Below, in pieces: positions 56,239 to 63,627 of a stretch of 64,000 nt of DNA. Source of the DNA: G963678255 sp963678255 (GTDB lineage Bacteria; Cloacimonadota; Cloacimonadia; Cloacimonadales; WRIO01); contig CAXXTW010000002.1 in the NCBI GenBank assembly GCA_963678255.2, forward strand, positions 1,178,001 to 1,242,000, given 5' to 3'. The notes beneath the pieces are model-generated. The model did not search any database. It was not told the origin of the DNA and saw only the letters and a list, made by a program, of their open reading frames with translations. The position numbers and the translations under genes are program-made. Every line of letters begins with the position of its first letter. Positions within the stretch are counted from its first letter, which is position 1.

Positions 56239-56480
56239 GTTTTGATAGGGATGATTCGTAGATCACTCGAAAAAGAAGCGTTCAATATTAGGGCGATTCG
56301 TGAATCGCCCCTACATACCAATCGAGAAGAAAATGCTGAGACCAAAGAATACAGTAAAACCAGAAAAACATTTTAGTTAAGTAAGTTTTGATAGGGATAA
56401 TTCGTGGATCACCCAAAAAAGAAGCATTCAACACTAGGGCGATTCGTGAATCGCCCCTACATATCAATCGAGAAGAAAAT
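56239..56480 (+). repeat. Two tandem hairpin units after duplicate B
   Basis: The hairpins GGGCGATTCGTGAATCGCCC lie at 56291-56310 and 56437-56456, again 146 bases apart, with the same flanks and an ATTTTAGTTAAGTAAG gene-end relic between them. The remaining bases up to 56563 hold nothing further that I can identify. Confidence 0.87.
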
Positions 56481-56563
56481 GCTAAAAGACATTATTCCAT
56501 TCCTCTGGAAGGTAGAATAAATATTCAGAAACACAATCACCAGCTAATATTATAGACAACTTA

Positions 56564-57340
56564 TTAAGCATAGGTGTCAATATTTAGTCCTGCTTTTTTT
56601 GCTGTAGAATCATCTGTAATGGCAGCTTTTTTTGGTTCGGGGCTTTTAAATTTTTCAGAAGAGACATACTTGCCTTTAGTAACCTCGCTAAAAGTTAAGG
56701 TTTGTTTAGTATCAGTATTAAGATTTGTAACAATCCTTTTATGAGCGATCATGACTCCCCCGATATCCAAATATTTAGAAAAGTCAGTTTGAATTTTGGA
56801 AGAACCGTTTTGTTTAATTTCTCTTTTTAGGAGAAAATTAGAAGAATCGTAATATTGAGTTCTGATTTCAGATGTTTTTCTATTTGTAATTTTTACTTCA
56901 TAGCATCTTGTTCCATCAACAGTCAATAATCTACTTGAAGAAACTTTAAAGAAATTACTTTTTGGATCTAGGTAGTCATAGTTTTCATAACGTTTTCTAT
57001 ATTCACGATCAGGAGAATTACTATCATCAAAGGAGTTTAATTTTCCTTTATTGACCGACCAAATGTTTTTTCCATCATCACCAGAAGCTAGAATTACAGA
57101 GGAGCCTTCAATTACTTTAAAGAGAGACATGAGTGGTTTTTTAGTCCATTCTTCATAAGCATATGAAGTAGAACCTGAAGCCATTTCGCCCTTAAAATAG
57201 TAAAAGTTTTCCTTTTTCAGTTTTTCTTCTCCGCCAGTAGCTTTCATATTGAGGTTCAAAACTGAATAAGGATCTATTCTCCCGGTTGCAGAAACAACCG
57301 TTAGAGCTTGGTTACCCACCGTACCTGTGATTGTTGACAT
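56564..57340 (-). CDS. LolA-like / outer-membrane lipoprotein-sorting-type protein, possibly N-terminally truncated
   Basis: The ATG at 57340 follows GGGAGACAAGG. An upstream TTG (57379) is less likely, and a stop codon lies just before it. The 258 residues contain LNLNMKATGGEEKLKKENFYYFKGEMA, then WTKKPLMSLFKVIEG, ILASGDDGKNIWSVN and CYEVKITNRKTSEIRTQYYDSSNFLLKR. This series of strands resembles LolA-fold lipoprotein-sorting domains that often end large secreted peptidases. There is no signal peptide, so either the protein stays in the cytosol or the 5' part of a longer gene was lost. Confidence 0.55.
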   Translation of the reverse strand: MSTITGTVGNQALTVVSATGRIDPYSVLNLNMKATGGEEKLKKENFYYFKGEMASGSTSYAYEEWTKKPLMSLFKVIEGSSVILASGDDGKNIWSVNKGKLNSFDDSNSPDREYRKRYENYDYLDPKSNFFKVSSSRLLTVDGTRCYEVKITNRKTSEIRTQYYDSSNFLLKREIKQNGSSKIQTDFSKYLDIGGVMIAHKRIVTNLNTDTKQTLTFSEVTKGKYVSSEKFKSPEPKKAAITDDSTAKKAGLNIDTYA

Positions 57341-57465
57341 CCTTGTCTCCCATTCTCTATCTATTAGAGTATCGGTCAAGTTTCAGGAATCTTAATGATT
57401 TATTGAATAATATTGATCATTTATTTAGATACTATAAAGAGAAAGGAGAAATGAATCGTAATAAT

Positions 57466-58011
57466 CTAGCCAAAAGGTGCAGTAAGTTGTTGTATCTGGA
57501 AGAAATTCCTTGATAGGACAGTTTTATATTCAAAGAAATAAGTGATAAACTCAATTATAAGTTTAGCATTCAGTTTAAAGAAGTTTTTAACTTTTGGCAG
57601 AAATTTAACACGGATATAATCTGCTAAAGAGAAGGAAACAAAGTATTTAAAAAAATCTTCAATTGTAAGAGATTTATTTTGAGTACTTTGCATTAATTGA
57701 TCAAGTTTATGGGTGATTTTTAAGAAAATTGAATAATTACAGAGAAATTTACGTCTGATATGTGGGTATTCATTTTTATATTGTTGAGCATAGAGAGATA
57801 ATTCGGTTTTAAAACGTAAGGGGAGAACTTCCCATATTTGTAAAGTTACAGATTGCAACTCTTTAATCTTACGATTTTGAGGCATTTCTGGAACAGGGTA
57901 GTAATTTCTGGTAAAGCAAATAGTTCCTTCATTATGGTAACAATAGACGACATCGTCTCGTTTTCCGCCTTTTGGGTATAGTGTTGAGCCTGGTTTAAAG
58001 AAAACACGCAT
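57466..58011 (-). CDS. Hypothetical protein of 181 residues
   Basis: An open frame with TTAATT before ATG and no strong ribosome-binding site. The sequence begins MRVFFKPGSTLYPKGGKRDD and contains basic helices (FKTELSLYAQQYKNEYPHIRRKF). It ends with aromatic helices and TAPFG. It lies at the edge of a repeat-filled region. I do not recognise it. It may be an accessory gene or the remains of one. Confidence 0.5.
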   Translation of the reverse strand: MRVFFKPGSTLYPKGGKRDDVVYCYHNEGTICFTRNYYPVPEMPQNRKIKELQSVTLQIWEVLPLRFKTELSLYAQQYKNEYPHIRRKFLCNYSIFLKITHKLDQLMQSTQNKSLTIEDFFKYFVSFSLADYIRVKFLPKVKNFFKLNAKLIIEFITYFFEYKTVLSRNFFQIQQLTAPFG

Positions 58012-58059
58012 AATTAATCCTTTTTTTTATGCAAATTAAAATTAAAACACCTACTTAAT

Positions 58060-59010
58060 ATAACTCCAAAAGGTGAGAAAGTGTCAATCTTTTTTTTAAT
58101 ATTATAGTATAAAGCAAAAAAGAGTAAGCTCCAAGGAAATAAGCAGTGCTGAGGCACTGCAGATAATGGCAAATCAAAGATATGCAGATAAAAGATAAGA
58201 GATAAGAGATAAAATCGGCATTGATACATTGGTGAAAATGGCAAATCAAAGATTTGCAGATAAAAGCTCATATCAGGCTGTTGCCTGTTTGGTAAAAATG
58301 AAACACCTTGTTTTGAGATTGTCATTTTCAAAAATGATAACTGTTTGAGAAGATAATGGTAGTGCTGACGCACTACAGATAATGGCAAATCGGAGATTTG
58401 CAGATAATAGATAAGAGATAATAATCATCGTTGGAGGATATCTTTAGGATGGCATATGTTGAATAAAGTCTTTTCATTTCTTTGAGATGGTATTGTTCAT
58501 TTCTTTTGCCTTGATGCAAAATAAACGAAGCAAAGAAAAAATCAAGCCCTAGGAAAAAACTTGCTATCTCCAGTCACTCTCAGGGACTCCGCCATAGCTT
58601 GCCAATGGGTATGTTAAATTATGAGGTAAACCATTGTCTTCAATCAGAATGGCTGTTCGTTCCCCTTCGAGTTTCCTTGCGACTTAACGTCATTTTTTCA
58701 TGGGCATTGTAACACTTATATCTGGATTATTTCTTGTATTAGATTGATGAGGTATAGGAATTTGTAGATAAAATGAGTATTATCTTCAAGTATTCGAGTC
58801 CGAGCCGAACTCGCTCCATAACACGTCATTTTTTCATGGGCATTGTCTCATTGATACCTGGATATTTAATATATTTTATGGATTGATTAATTAATTAAAA
58901 TAGACAAATACACAAGATGTTTCATATGAGATAATAGATAATAGATAAAATCCGCATTGATACATTGGTGATAATGGCAAATCATAGATTTGCAGATAAG
59001 AGCTCGTATC
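58060..59010 (+). repeat. Non-coding mosaic of short hairpin repeats, left block
   Basis: The block contains GCAAATC-N3-GATTTGC-type hairpins at 58169, 58241, 58384 and 58977 (the first imperfect), and GTAGTGC-TGAC-GCACTAC-type stems such as 58351-58378. CAGGCTGTTGCCTG and shared phrases such as TTTTTTCATGGGCATTG and ACAAATACACAAGATGTTTC also occur. The same words recur in a different order at 61230-62630 and partly at 20904-21185. No transposase or credible gene is present. Confidence 0.75.
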
Positions 59011-59113
59011 AGGCTGTTGATGAAAAAGCACTTGACATCTTGCATAAAAAATAGCTCATAGTAAGAGTAGTCAATATATTTCTTTGAAATTTAAGAGAAT
59101 AAGGGATGTTGCA

Positions 59114-59584
59114 ATGAGAGATAAGCTCAGTAATTTTGGCAAGTACTTGGAAGAATTCACACAGGGCGAAATTTATTATCATGAGGAAACTCATACCATT
59201 TCTAAGCAAGAGATTCTTGACTTCTGCAAATTAACCTGTAATTCTCATCCTCTGCATTCAGATTCAGAATATGCTAAACATACCCGTTTTGGTCAAATAG
59301 TTGTTGCAGGTACTCATGTATTTTCTTTGGTAGTAGGGCTAAGTGTGGCTGATATCAGTGGAAAAGCAATTGCAAATCTACAGTATGACCGCGTGATCCA
59401 CCATGCCCCCGTCTTAATAGGAGACACCATTCACGCTCAAAGCAGAATATTAAATATAATTCCATCTGAGCATAAAAAACTTCAAGGTGTAATTGTAGTA
59501 GAAACAGAAGCCTTTAATCAAAATAATGAACGAGTACTTTCTTATACACGTAATGTACTCATTCCATCTAGTAAAAAAGGATGA
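59114..59584 (+). CDS. MaoC-family (R)-hydratase
   Basis: The ATG at 59114 follows AAGGGATGTTGC. The frame extends to 59084 without a better site. The 156 residues form a single hot-dog domain with the hydratase motif CNSHPLHSD. FGQIVVAGTHVFSLVVGL and LQYDRVIHHAPVLIGDTI follow, as in MaoC-type enoyl- or mesaconyl-CoA hydratases. Its stop overlaps the following CitE-like start (ATGA), so the two are coupled and likely act on the same acyl-CoA. The region is more GC-rich than the housekeeping genes, which suggests acquisition. Confidence 0.85.
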   Translation: MRDKLSNFGKYLEEFTQGEIYYHEETHTISKQEILDFCKLTCNSHPLHSDSEYAKHTRFGQIVVAGTHVFSLVVGLSVADISGKAIANLQYDRVIHHAPVLIGDTIHAQSRILNIIPSEHKKLQGVIVVETEAFNQNNERVLSYTRNVLIPSSKKG

Positions 59585-60492
59585 GTGAGATAAACATGAT
59601 TTTACGCTCTATGCTATTTGTCCCTGGCCACAATGAAGAGTATTTGAGAAAAGCAACTCAAAGTAAGGCAGATGCTGTTATTATCGATTTAGAAGACTCC
59701 GTGCCTTTTTTAGATAACAAAATACGAGCTAGGCAAATCAGCAGAAAACTGATTGATGAGGGGATATTTACCCGGCAACATGTCTTTATTAGACTGAATT
59801 CCTTTGACTCAGGGCTACTTTCAGATGATGTGAAAGCCTTAATGTGTAAAGGAGTAACTGGATTTGTTTTTCCAAAGTCAAAACAAGCTGAAGATATCCA
59901 GTTATTAGACAAATTACTTACAGAACTTGAGTCCTTTGGTGGTTATAAATCTGGTCATTTCTGCATTATTCCCTTGATTGAGACTTGCTCAGCAGTTTTA
60001 CATGCTGAGGAAATCTGTCGAGCATCAACCCGAGTGGTAGCAATAGCTTTTGGTTGCGAGGACTTTGTTGCCGACCTGAGAGGTATCCACGATGAAAATG
60101 GTATATCGCTGAATACACCCAGAGCGATGATAGCCATGGCAGCCCGAGCGACTGGTGTGATCCCTATTGATACAGTACACGTAAAAGTTCATGATATTGC
60201 AGACCTAATAAAGAACTTGAGAGTATCAGCAATTTTAGGTTTCGAAGGTATGCTCTTGCTTCATCCCAAGGAAATTGAACACGCCCATCTCTACTTTACC
60301 CCTTCTGAGGTTGAATATTTACGAGCAAAAGAGGATTTACGATTAACTGAGCTAGCATATTCCGAAGGTAAAGGCGTAGCGGTTCAGAACGGCAGATTTC
60401 TAGGACCACCTATGCATATTGCTGCTCACAACCTCATTCAACGCTATGACGCAATCTTAATCTGGGAACAAAATAGAGGAAATTCTTTATAA
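59581..60492 (+). CDS. HpcH/HpaI-type CoA ester lyase (CitE-like)
   Basis: A 303-residue TIM-barrel lyase. SMLFVPGHNEEYLRKA, the metal-binding VIIDLEDSVP, FVFPKSKQAEDIQLL, AIAFGCEDFVADL and LLHPKEIEHAH are all family signatures of citrate-lyase beta-like, malyl-CoA and methylmalyl-CoA lyases. It cleaves or makes a C-C bond in a beta-hydroxyacyl-CoA. Coupled to the MaoC hydratase, it could produce or consume a branched hydroxy-acyl group. Together with the following acyltransferase, this suggests acyl decoration of a surface sugar, which is inference. Confidence 0.87.
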   Translation: MSEINMILRSMLFVPGHNEEYLRKATQSKADAVIIDLEDSVPFLDNKIRARQISRKLIDEGIFTRQHVFIRLNSFDSGLLSDDVKALMCKGVTGFVFPKSKQAEDIQLLDKLLTELESFGGYKSGHFCIIPLIETCSAVLHAEEICRASTRVVAIAFGCEDFVADLRGIHDENGISLNTPRAMIAMAARATGVIPIDTVHVKVHDIADLIKNLRVSAILGFEGMLLLHPKEIEHAHLYFTPSEVEYLRAKEDLRLTELAYSEGKGVAVQNGRFLGPPMHIAAHNLIQRYDAILIWEQNRGNSL

Positions 60493-60580
60493 GAAAAAAG
60501 TCATTTTGGGCAGAGTGGTATGCTCAAACAGCCCAATATTTCACTTTATATAATCAAAACTATCCCTATAGAAGGTTCAA

Positions 60581-61276
60581 ATGAATAAACAAATTATTAT
60601 TATTGGTGGAATCGGCAACGGAACTGTGATTGCAGATGCTATCTCAGATACAGTACGCCAAGGCAGAGCGGATCTGGAAATCTTGGGATTCCTCAACGAC
60701 CGTCAGCCTAAGGGCAGCACTCTAGAAAACTATCCAGTGTTAGGGAGTTTGCAGGATATAGAACATTTTATCCGTTTGGGATGCTACTTTGTTTATACTA
60801 TCTATCGCATAGACGGGCAAGAAGAACGCATTGCCTTGTTTGACAGTTTGCACATCCCACCCGAACAGTTGATAACTTTCGTTCATCCTTCAGCCTATGT
60901 AGCTCCTTCGGCAACAATAGGTTCAGGTAGTATTATAATGCCTTTATGCGCAATATCAGCAGGAGCTCAAATAGGTATGAATTGTTTGCTAATGGCGAGT
61001 ACCACTGTTGGACATAATTCCATATTGGCAGACCATTGTCATCTGGCTGCCCAAAGCTGTATAAGTTCATCTGTTACGCTCAGGGTTGGAGTGCACATAG
61101 GTCTGAATGCAACTGTGGGTGACAATTTGGAAATTGGGCAATATTCCACTCTAGGAATGGGTTCTGTTTTACTAAAGAACATTCCACCCCAGCAAATATG
61201 GGTGGGAAATCCGGCCAGATATCATAGGCAGTGCGGGAGCACTGCAGATAATGGCAAATCGGAGATTTGCAGATAA
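60581..61276 (+). CDS. NeuD/PglD-like sugar O/N-acyltransferase with repeat-derived tail
   Basis: A 231-residue protein with an N-terminal Rossmann-like part (QIIIIGGIGNGTVIADAIS, ILGFLNDRQPKGSTL) and a left-handed hexapeptide helix with the catalytic-type His in ASTTVGHNSILAD. VWVGNPARYH marks the usual end of the family. The last 14 or so codons (CGSTADNGKSEIC) are translated repeat DNA: AGTGC-N-GCACT and GCAAATCGGAGATTTGC. G+C is clearly higher than in the flanking genes, indicating horizontal origin. By family it transfers an acyl group to an amino sugar. Confidence 0.85.
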   Translation: MNKQIIIIGGIGNGTVIADAISDTVRQGRADLEILGFLNDRQPKGSTLENYPVLGSLQDIEHFIRLGCYFVYTIYRIDGQEERIALFDSLHIPPEQLITFVHPSAYVAPSATIGSGSIIMPLCAISAGAQIGMNCLLMASTTVGHNSILADHCHLAAQSCISSSVTLRVGVHIGLNATVGDNLEIGQYSTLGMGSVLLKNIPPQQIWVGNPARYHRQCGSTADNGKSEICR

Positions 61277-61603
61277 AAGATAAGAGATAATCATCATCGT
61301 TGGAGGATATCTTTAGGATGGCATATGTTGAATAAAGTCTTTTCATTTCTTTGAGAGGGTATTGTTCATTTCTTTTGTCTTGATACCTGGATATTTAATA
61401 TATTTTATGGATTGATTAATTAATTAAAATAGACAAATACACAAGATGTTTCATAGGAGCTCATATCAGGCTGTTGCCTGTTTGGTAAAAATGAAACACC
61501 TTGTTTTGAGATTGTCCTTTTAAAAAATTGACATCTATTGGAGAAGATAATGGTAGTGCTGACGCACTACAGATAATGGCAAATCGGAGATTTGCAGATA
61601 AAA

Positions 61604-62015
61604 GCTCATATCAGGCTGTTGCCTGTTTGGTAAAAATGAAACACCTTGTTTTGAGATTGTCCTTTTAAAAAATTGACATCTATTGGAGAAGATATGGATA
61701 TTTCTTTGAGATAGTAGTGTTCATTTCTTTTGTCTTGATACTTGGATATTTAATATATTTTATGGATTAATTAATTAAAATAGACAAATACACAAGATGT
61801 TTCATAGGAGCTCATATCAGGCTGTTGCCTGTTTGGTAAAAATGAAACACCTTGTTTTGAGATTGTCCTTTTAAAAAATTGACATCTATTGGAGAAGATA
61901 TGGATATTTCTTTGAGATAGTAGTGTTCATTTCTTTTGTCTTGATACTTGGATATTTAATATATTTTATGGATTAATTAATTAAAATAGACAAATACACA
62001 AGATGTTTCATAGGA
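61604..62015 (+). repeat. Perfect tandem duplication, two 206-bp units
   Basis: The units 61604-61809 and 61810-62015 look identical base for base. Each begins GCTCATATCAGGCTGTTGCC and ends AAGATGTTTCATAGGA. An incomplete third start is present at 61457. The identity implies a very recent duplication or active homogenisation. Confidence 0.85.
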
Positions 62016-62096
62016 GATAAGAGATAATCATCATCGTTGGAGGATATCTTTAGGATGGCATATGTTGAATAAAGTCTTTTCATTTCTTTGAAATGG

Positions 62097-62424
62097 TATT
62101 CTTCATTTCTTTTGCCTTTATGCAAAATAAACGAAGCAAAGAAAGTTCAAGCCCGGAAAACCCCTATCAGGGATCTTGATTTTCATCTCTTTTCATTGAA
62201 ATATAAATATCTGTATTTTTCTGATGGTATGCCATTTAATCTCCAGTCACTCTCAGGGGCTCCGCCATAAACTCGCTCTTCGAGCTCAAACATATATCTG
62301 TTCGCACCCCTTCGAGTTTCCTTGCGACTTTACGCCATTTTTTCATGGGCATTGTCTCATTTACGTTCAATTAAACAGGTGTTGTGTGCAATTGAAGAGA
62401 CGCAAAGCATTGCGTCTCTACGAG
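62097..62424 (+). repeat. Second copy of the 20.9-21.2 kb mosaic element
   Basis: Words and order match 20904-21185: TTCATTTCTTTTGCC, AAACGAAGCAAAGAAA, CCCCTATCAGGGATCTTGAT, GTCACTCTCAGGGGCTCCGC and AACAGGTGTTGTGTGCAATT. A GAGACGCAA...TTGCGTCTC hairpin at 62397-62418 ends it. An inserted phrase (CTCGCTCTTCGAGCTC) distinguishes the copies. Confidence 0.7.
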
Positions 62425-62582
62425 ATATTATCAAAAACAACAAAAACAGAAAGAAATGCAAGAAAATTCCATGAAACCGATGTAGACAACACAGGTGTGT
62501 TGCAGATAATGGCAAATCAGAGATTTGCAGAAAAAAGATAAGAGCTCATATCAGGCTGTGGCCTGTTTGGTAAAGATGAAAG

Positions 62583-62654
62583 GATATAGGTTTACTTTTC
62601 TAGCCTATAAGACCGAGAGAGGCTTAATGAGAGTCAATATATATTGGACAGTCT
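62583..62654 (+). repeat. Dispersed non-coding element, copy 3 of 3
   Basis: TATAGGTTTACTTTTCTAGC, CTATAAG, GGCTTAATGAGAG and ATTGGACAGTCTTAA follow the order seen at 22794-22866. The copy sits 40 bases upstream of the tRNA promoter. Confidence 0.6.
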
Positions 62655-62693
62655 TAATTTTTTGGAGTCAAGCAAATTCGTGATCTTTTTCTC

Positions 62694-62725
62694 TTGACAA
62701 AAAAACAATAGATTAGAAATATGAT
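62694..62725 (+). promoter_or_regulatory. Probable promoter of tRNA-Met
   Basis: A perfect TTGACA (62694-62699) is followed by AAATAT at 17 bases or TATGAT at 20 bases. It lies about 20-45 bases before the tRNA. Confidence 0.45.
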
Positions 62726-62744
62726 ACCAATAAGTGAAAAGAAG

Positions 62745-62820
62745 GGGCCTATAGCTCAGTTGGTAGAGCTTCCGGCTCATAACCGGATGGTCAGAGGTTC
62801 GACTCCTCTTGGGCCCACCA
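62745..62820 (+). tRNA. tRNA-Met (anticodon CAT), elongator type
   Basis: A complete 76-base cloverleaf. The acceptor GGGCCTA pairs with TGGGCCC (one G-T pair), with a GCTC...GAGC D-stem and a CCGG-containing anticodon stem around CTCATAA. AGAGG-TTCGACT-CCTCT forms the T-arm and CCA is encoded. The CAT anticodon is shared by initiator, elongator and lysidine-modified Ile tRNAs. The G-C first pair and the overall resemblance to GGGCC...GGCCC elongator genes favour elongator Met. A terminator follows. Confidence 0.95.
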
Positions 62821-62826
62821 TTATAT

Positions 62827-62848
62827 AGCCGCATTTTGCGGCTTTTTT
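62827..62848 (+). terminator. Terminator after tRNA-Met
   Basis: AGCCGCA, loop TTT, TGCGGCT and a T-run form a strong seven-pair terminator six bases after the tRNA. Confidence 0.85.
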
Positions 62849-62866
62849 CTTTAATAAGAGGTAGAT

Positions 62867-63622
62867 ATGGTTATCATAAAGAATGAACAACAGATAGAAA
62901 AGATACGTAATGCATCAAAGTTAGCGGCACAGGTTTTAAGGTATTTAGAGCCTTATATTATTCAGGGTACGAATACAGATCATTTGAATGATTTAGCTCA
63001 TAAGTTTATAATCAGTCATCAAGCAATACCTTCACCTCTGAATTATCATGGATATCCGAAGAGCATTTGTACTTCGTTAAACAACATAGTCTGTCATGGA
63101 ATTCCATCTAAGAAGCAGATATTAAAAAATGGAGATATTGTTAATGTAGATATTACAGTGACATTGGACGGTTTTTTTGGAGATTGTTCGAGAACCTATA
63201 TCATTGGAGAGGTAAATCAAGAGATCTTGAACTTTGTACGAGTTTCAGAAGAAGCGATGATGAAAGGGATAGAATTATTAAAACCTGGCATTTTATTATC
63301 TCAAATGGGTCGTTTTATAGAGCAGTATGTCATACCTTTTGGATATTCAGTTGTACGCGAATATGGTGGTCATGGAGTAGGGTTAGCATTTCATGAGGAT
63401 CCGCATGTTTGTCATTTTTATACAAAGGAAAATGATATACAATTAAAAAAGGGCATGATTTTTACAGTAGAGCCAATGATAAATATGAGTAAAAACTGGA
63501 GAGTGAATACATCGAGAAAAGATGGCTGGACAGTATCAACAGCAGATAACAGTTTAAGTGCTCAGTTTGAGCATACAGTATTAATAACAGAAACAGGGCA
63601 CGAAATATTAACTTTACCTTAA
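62867..63622 (+). CDS. map: Methionine aminopeptidase, type I
   Basis: A 251-residue enzyme that removes initiator Met from new proteins. The metal ligands are visible as NVDITVTLDGFFGDCSRTY (two Asp), GHGVGLAFHEDP (His), FTVEPMI (Glu) and QFEHTVLI (Glu). YHGYPKSICTSLNNIVCHGIP is the substrate-pocket segment. It starts after AGAGGTAGAT just behind the tRNA terminator and ends five bases before the convergent cyclase gene. Confidence 0.95.
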   Translation: MVIIKNEQQIEKIRNASKLAAQVLRYLEPYIIQGTNTDHLNDLAHKFIISHQAIPSPLNYHGYPKSICTSLNNIVCHGIPSKKQILKNGDIVNVDITVTLDGFFGDCSRTYIIGEVNQEILNFVRVSEEAMMKGIELLKPGILLSQMGRFIEQYVIPFGYSVVREYGGHGVGLAFHEDPHVCHFYTKENDIQLKKGMIFTVEPMINMSKNWRVNTSRKDGWTVSTADNSLSAQFEHTVLITETGHEILTLP

Positions 63623-63627
63623 GAATC

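Larger units (their letters stand above)
51182..56480 (+). repeat. Tandem segmental duplication, period 2,673 bp
   Basis: The promoter, hairpin and gene beginning at 51306 recur at 53979, and the coding starts at 51361 and 54034 are 2,673 bases apart. The flanking hairpin units belong to the same repeat family. Most of the coding sequence is identical at the nucleotide level, with a few short divergent islands. This indicates a recent duplication or continuing gene conversion. Confidence 0.9.
61230..62630 (+). repeat. Non-coding mosaic of short hairpin repeats, right block
   Basis: GCAAATC-N3-GATTTGC hairpins lie at 61254-61270, 61579-61595 and 62512-62528. The phrases GCTCATATCAGGCTGTTGCC, TGAAACACCTTGTTTTGAG, TGGATATTTAATATATTTTA and ACAAATACACAAGATGTTTC recur up to four times. 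The block starts within the 3' end of the acyltransferase gene and ends near the tRNA-Met promoter. Several short frames run through it but are unsupported. Confidence 0.78.

Noticed and set aside
51226..56460. CRISPR-like appearance of six identical 20-base hairpins
   Set aside because: Spacing is 146 bases or thousands of bases, the spacers are themselves repeats, and no cas genes are present.
57451..57513. Twenty-codon frame with a strong AAAGGAGAA site on the plus strand
   Set aside because: It is very short and its 3' half overlaps the opposite-strand hypothetical gene. It could be a gene remnant but cannot be supported.
58014..58388. Minus-strand frame of 124 codons in the left repeat block
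   Set aside because: It consists of translated hairpin repeats with recurring peptide phrases and lacks a start signal.
62088..62541. Two overlapping plus-strand frames in the right repeat block
   Set aside because: They follow mosaic repeat words shared with non-coding copies at 20.9 kb and 58.5 kb, where the frame is not kept.
62634..62834. Minus-strand open frame of 66 codons across the tRNA
   Set aside because: It is the antisense of tRNA-Met, a common false gene.
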